Origin: DASWOJ01 sp036398775
GTDB lineage: Bacteria > Pseudomonadota > Alphaproteobacteria > Acetobacterales > Acetobacteraceae
Reading direction: 5' to 3'
Length of the DNA: 12,957 bases
Assembly (NCBI GenBank): GCA_036398775.1
Contig: DASWOJ010000268.1
Location: 1-12,957 of the forward strand
The translations under genes and the position numbers were made by a program. Below, piece after piece: positions 12,044 to 12,957 of the stretch (positions are counted from its first letter, which is position 1; each line of letters begins with the position of its first letter). The notes below the pieces were generated by a model, which saw only the letters and a program-made list of their open reading frames with translations, had not been told where the DNA came from and did not search any database.

Positions 12044-12920
12044 GGCGACCGGCATCTCCTGGACCAACGCCACCTTCAACCCATGGCGCGGCTGCACCGC
12101 CATCAGCCCCGGATGCGAGCACTGCTACGCCGAAGCCCTCGTGGAACGATGGGGCGGCGACTTCACCGAACGCAAGCGCACCACGCCCGCCTATTGGCGC
12201 CAGCCTCTCCGCTGGAACAGGACGGCGGCGGAGGCTGGCACCCGCTTGCGCGTGTTCTGCGCCAGCCTGGCCGACGTGTTCGACAACCAGGTCCCCGCCG
12301 AGTGGCGCGCGGACCTGTGGGAGCTGATACGAGCCTGCCCCAACCTCGATTGGCAGCTCCTGACCAAGCGCCCGCAGAACATCAAGGCCATGCTGCCGAA
12401 GGATTGGGGATGGCAGGGCTGGCCGAACGTATGGCTGGGAACGACGGTGGAGAACAACGAAACCGCGGCGCAGCGGCTGCCCCACCTGATAAGCGTGCCG
12501 GCGCCCGTGCACTTCGTATCGTGCGAACCGCTCCTCGAACGTGTGCGGCTGGACCATGTTATGTTGAAGTGCGGCCTCTCCCTGGATGCCCTGACCGGCT
12601 ACTACACCCCGCCCCAGGGCATCGGCATCCGCGGCTATGCCGAACTTATGCAGCAGGTGCCTGCACCCATCGGTCAGAAGATAGGTTGGGTCATCATCGG
12701 CGGGGAGAGCGGCAACAATTCCCGCGCGATGCGGCGCGATTGGGCGGACAGCCTGATATGGCAGTGCAGCAACGCAGGTGTTCCTGTGTGGTTCAAGCAG
12801 ATCGGCACCCGCCGCTACGCCAACGACTGGCCGGACGGCATCCCCGGAAAGGGCGACCAGCCCGAATACTGGCCGGAGGAGTTGCGCCTAAGAGGCCTCC
12901 CAAGGGCTGCCAGAGGCTAG
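12036..12920 (+). CDS. Gp37/Gp68 family three-cysteine (radical-SAM-like) protein, DUF5131
   Basis: A 294-residue protein that matches the phage Gp37/Gp68 family. The opening reads GISWTNATFNPWRGC, and the cysteine cluster is Cys20, Cys27 and Cys30 (GCTAISPGCEHCYAE), a C-x6-C-x2-C arrangement that would carry an iron-sulfur cluster. Further family blocks follow in order: RVFCASLADVFDN (about 83-95), LDWQLLTKRPQN (about 105-116), VWLGTTVENNETAAQRL (about 132-148), HFVSCEPLLERVRLD, and GWVIIGGESG with ARAM-RRDW. The relation to radical-SAM/spore-photoproduct-lyase proteins and a nucleic acid role are family-level ideas; the substrate is unknown. The length is usual for the family. The ATG at 12036 overlaps the previous stop by 8 bases; a longer frame from 12000 is unlikely. 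It is the last complete gene of the right arm. Confidence 0.85.
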   Translation: MGEATGISWTNATFNPWRGCTAISPGCEHCYAEALVERWGGDFTERKRTTPAYWRQPLRWNRTAAEAGTRLRVFCASLADVFDNQVPAEWRADLWELIRACPNLDWQLLTKRPQNIKAMLPKDWGWQGWPNVWLGTTVENNETAAQRLPHLISVPAPVHFVSCEPLLERVRLDHVMLKCGLSLDALTGYYTPPQGIGIRGYAELMQQVPAPIGQKIGWVIIGGESGNNSRAMRRDWADSLIWQCSNAGVPVWFKQIGTRRYANDWPDGIPGKGDQPEYWPEELRLRGLPRAARG

Positions 12921-12957
12921 AACAGGTCCCCGGTGCCCATGCCCGTCCGGCGCGTCG

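Noticed and set aside
1..12957. CRISPR array, tRNA or rRNA genes, insertion sequence
   Set aside because: No regularly spaced long repeats, no cloverleaf-like or rRNA segments and no transposase were seen on either strand.

Overview
This window is a very GC-rich, gene-dense stretch of a temperate phage or prophage. It looks like the early/immunity, replication and recombination region of a lambda-like element. The host is probably a GC-rich Pseudomonadota. I lean towards Alphaproteobacteria such as Rhodospirillales, from the protein style only, with no marker gene to prove it. No tRNA, rRNA, integrase, CRISPR array or structural phage gene is visible.

Layout. The two arms diverge from a short control region (5847-5942). 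The left arm is on the minus strand. From the control region outward it encodes a small Cro-like DNA-binding protein (5628-5846), a RusA-type Holliday-junction resolvase (5177-5635), a small MerR/excisionase-type HTH protein (4841-5125), a replication initiator with an N-terminal winged helix (3459-4667), and a protein in the position of a helicase loader (2671-3462). These are followed by a coiled-coil hypothetical protein (1882-2529), a CxxCxGxG zinc protein (1646-1882), an unexpected PEP-CTERM-tailed Gly/Pro/Ala-rich protein (903-1649), two small proteins (599-913 and a two-helix membrane protein at 343-606), and the start of a zinc-finger/HNH-like gene that runs off the left edge (1-273). 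An iteron-like repeat cluster (2455-2610) and a low-GC, strand-asymmetric tract inside the initiator gene (about 4085-4205) are the two candidate replication-origin elements.

The right arm is on the plus strand. It starts with an S24-type repressor (5943-6650) that appears to lack the self-cleavage Ser/Lys pair. After an intergenic region carrying an 8-bp inverted repeat inside a possible promoter (6662-6695), a tightly packed, translationally coupled operon follows. It encodes a RecE/exonuclease VIII-like nuclease (6765-7589), an unfamiliar protein in the single-strand-annealing position (7603-8841, with an in-frame REP-like hairpin element), and an SbcC/RecF-type ATPase with a zinc hook (8847-10622). 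Then come a small zinc-ribbon protein (10619-10924), an RMF-like mini-protein (10921-11160), a phage J-domain protein (11157-11765), a small unknown protein (11762-12043) and a Gp37/Gp68 (DUF5131) three-cysteine protein (12036-12920).

Working model (inference): repressor and Cro-like protein set the lysis/lysogeny switch across 5847-5942; the left arm replicates the phage and resolves branched DNA; the right arm is a RecE + candidate annealer + SbcC-like recombination module followed by small host-interaction genes. The most unusual items are the PEP-CTERM protein in a phage operon, the iteron-like cluster, the non-cleavable-looking repressor, the unfamiliar candidate annealing protein with a captured repeat, and the RMF-like protein.
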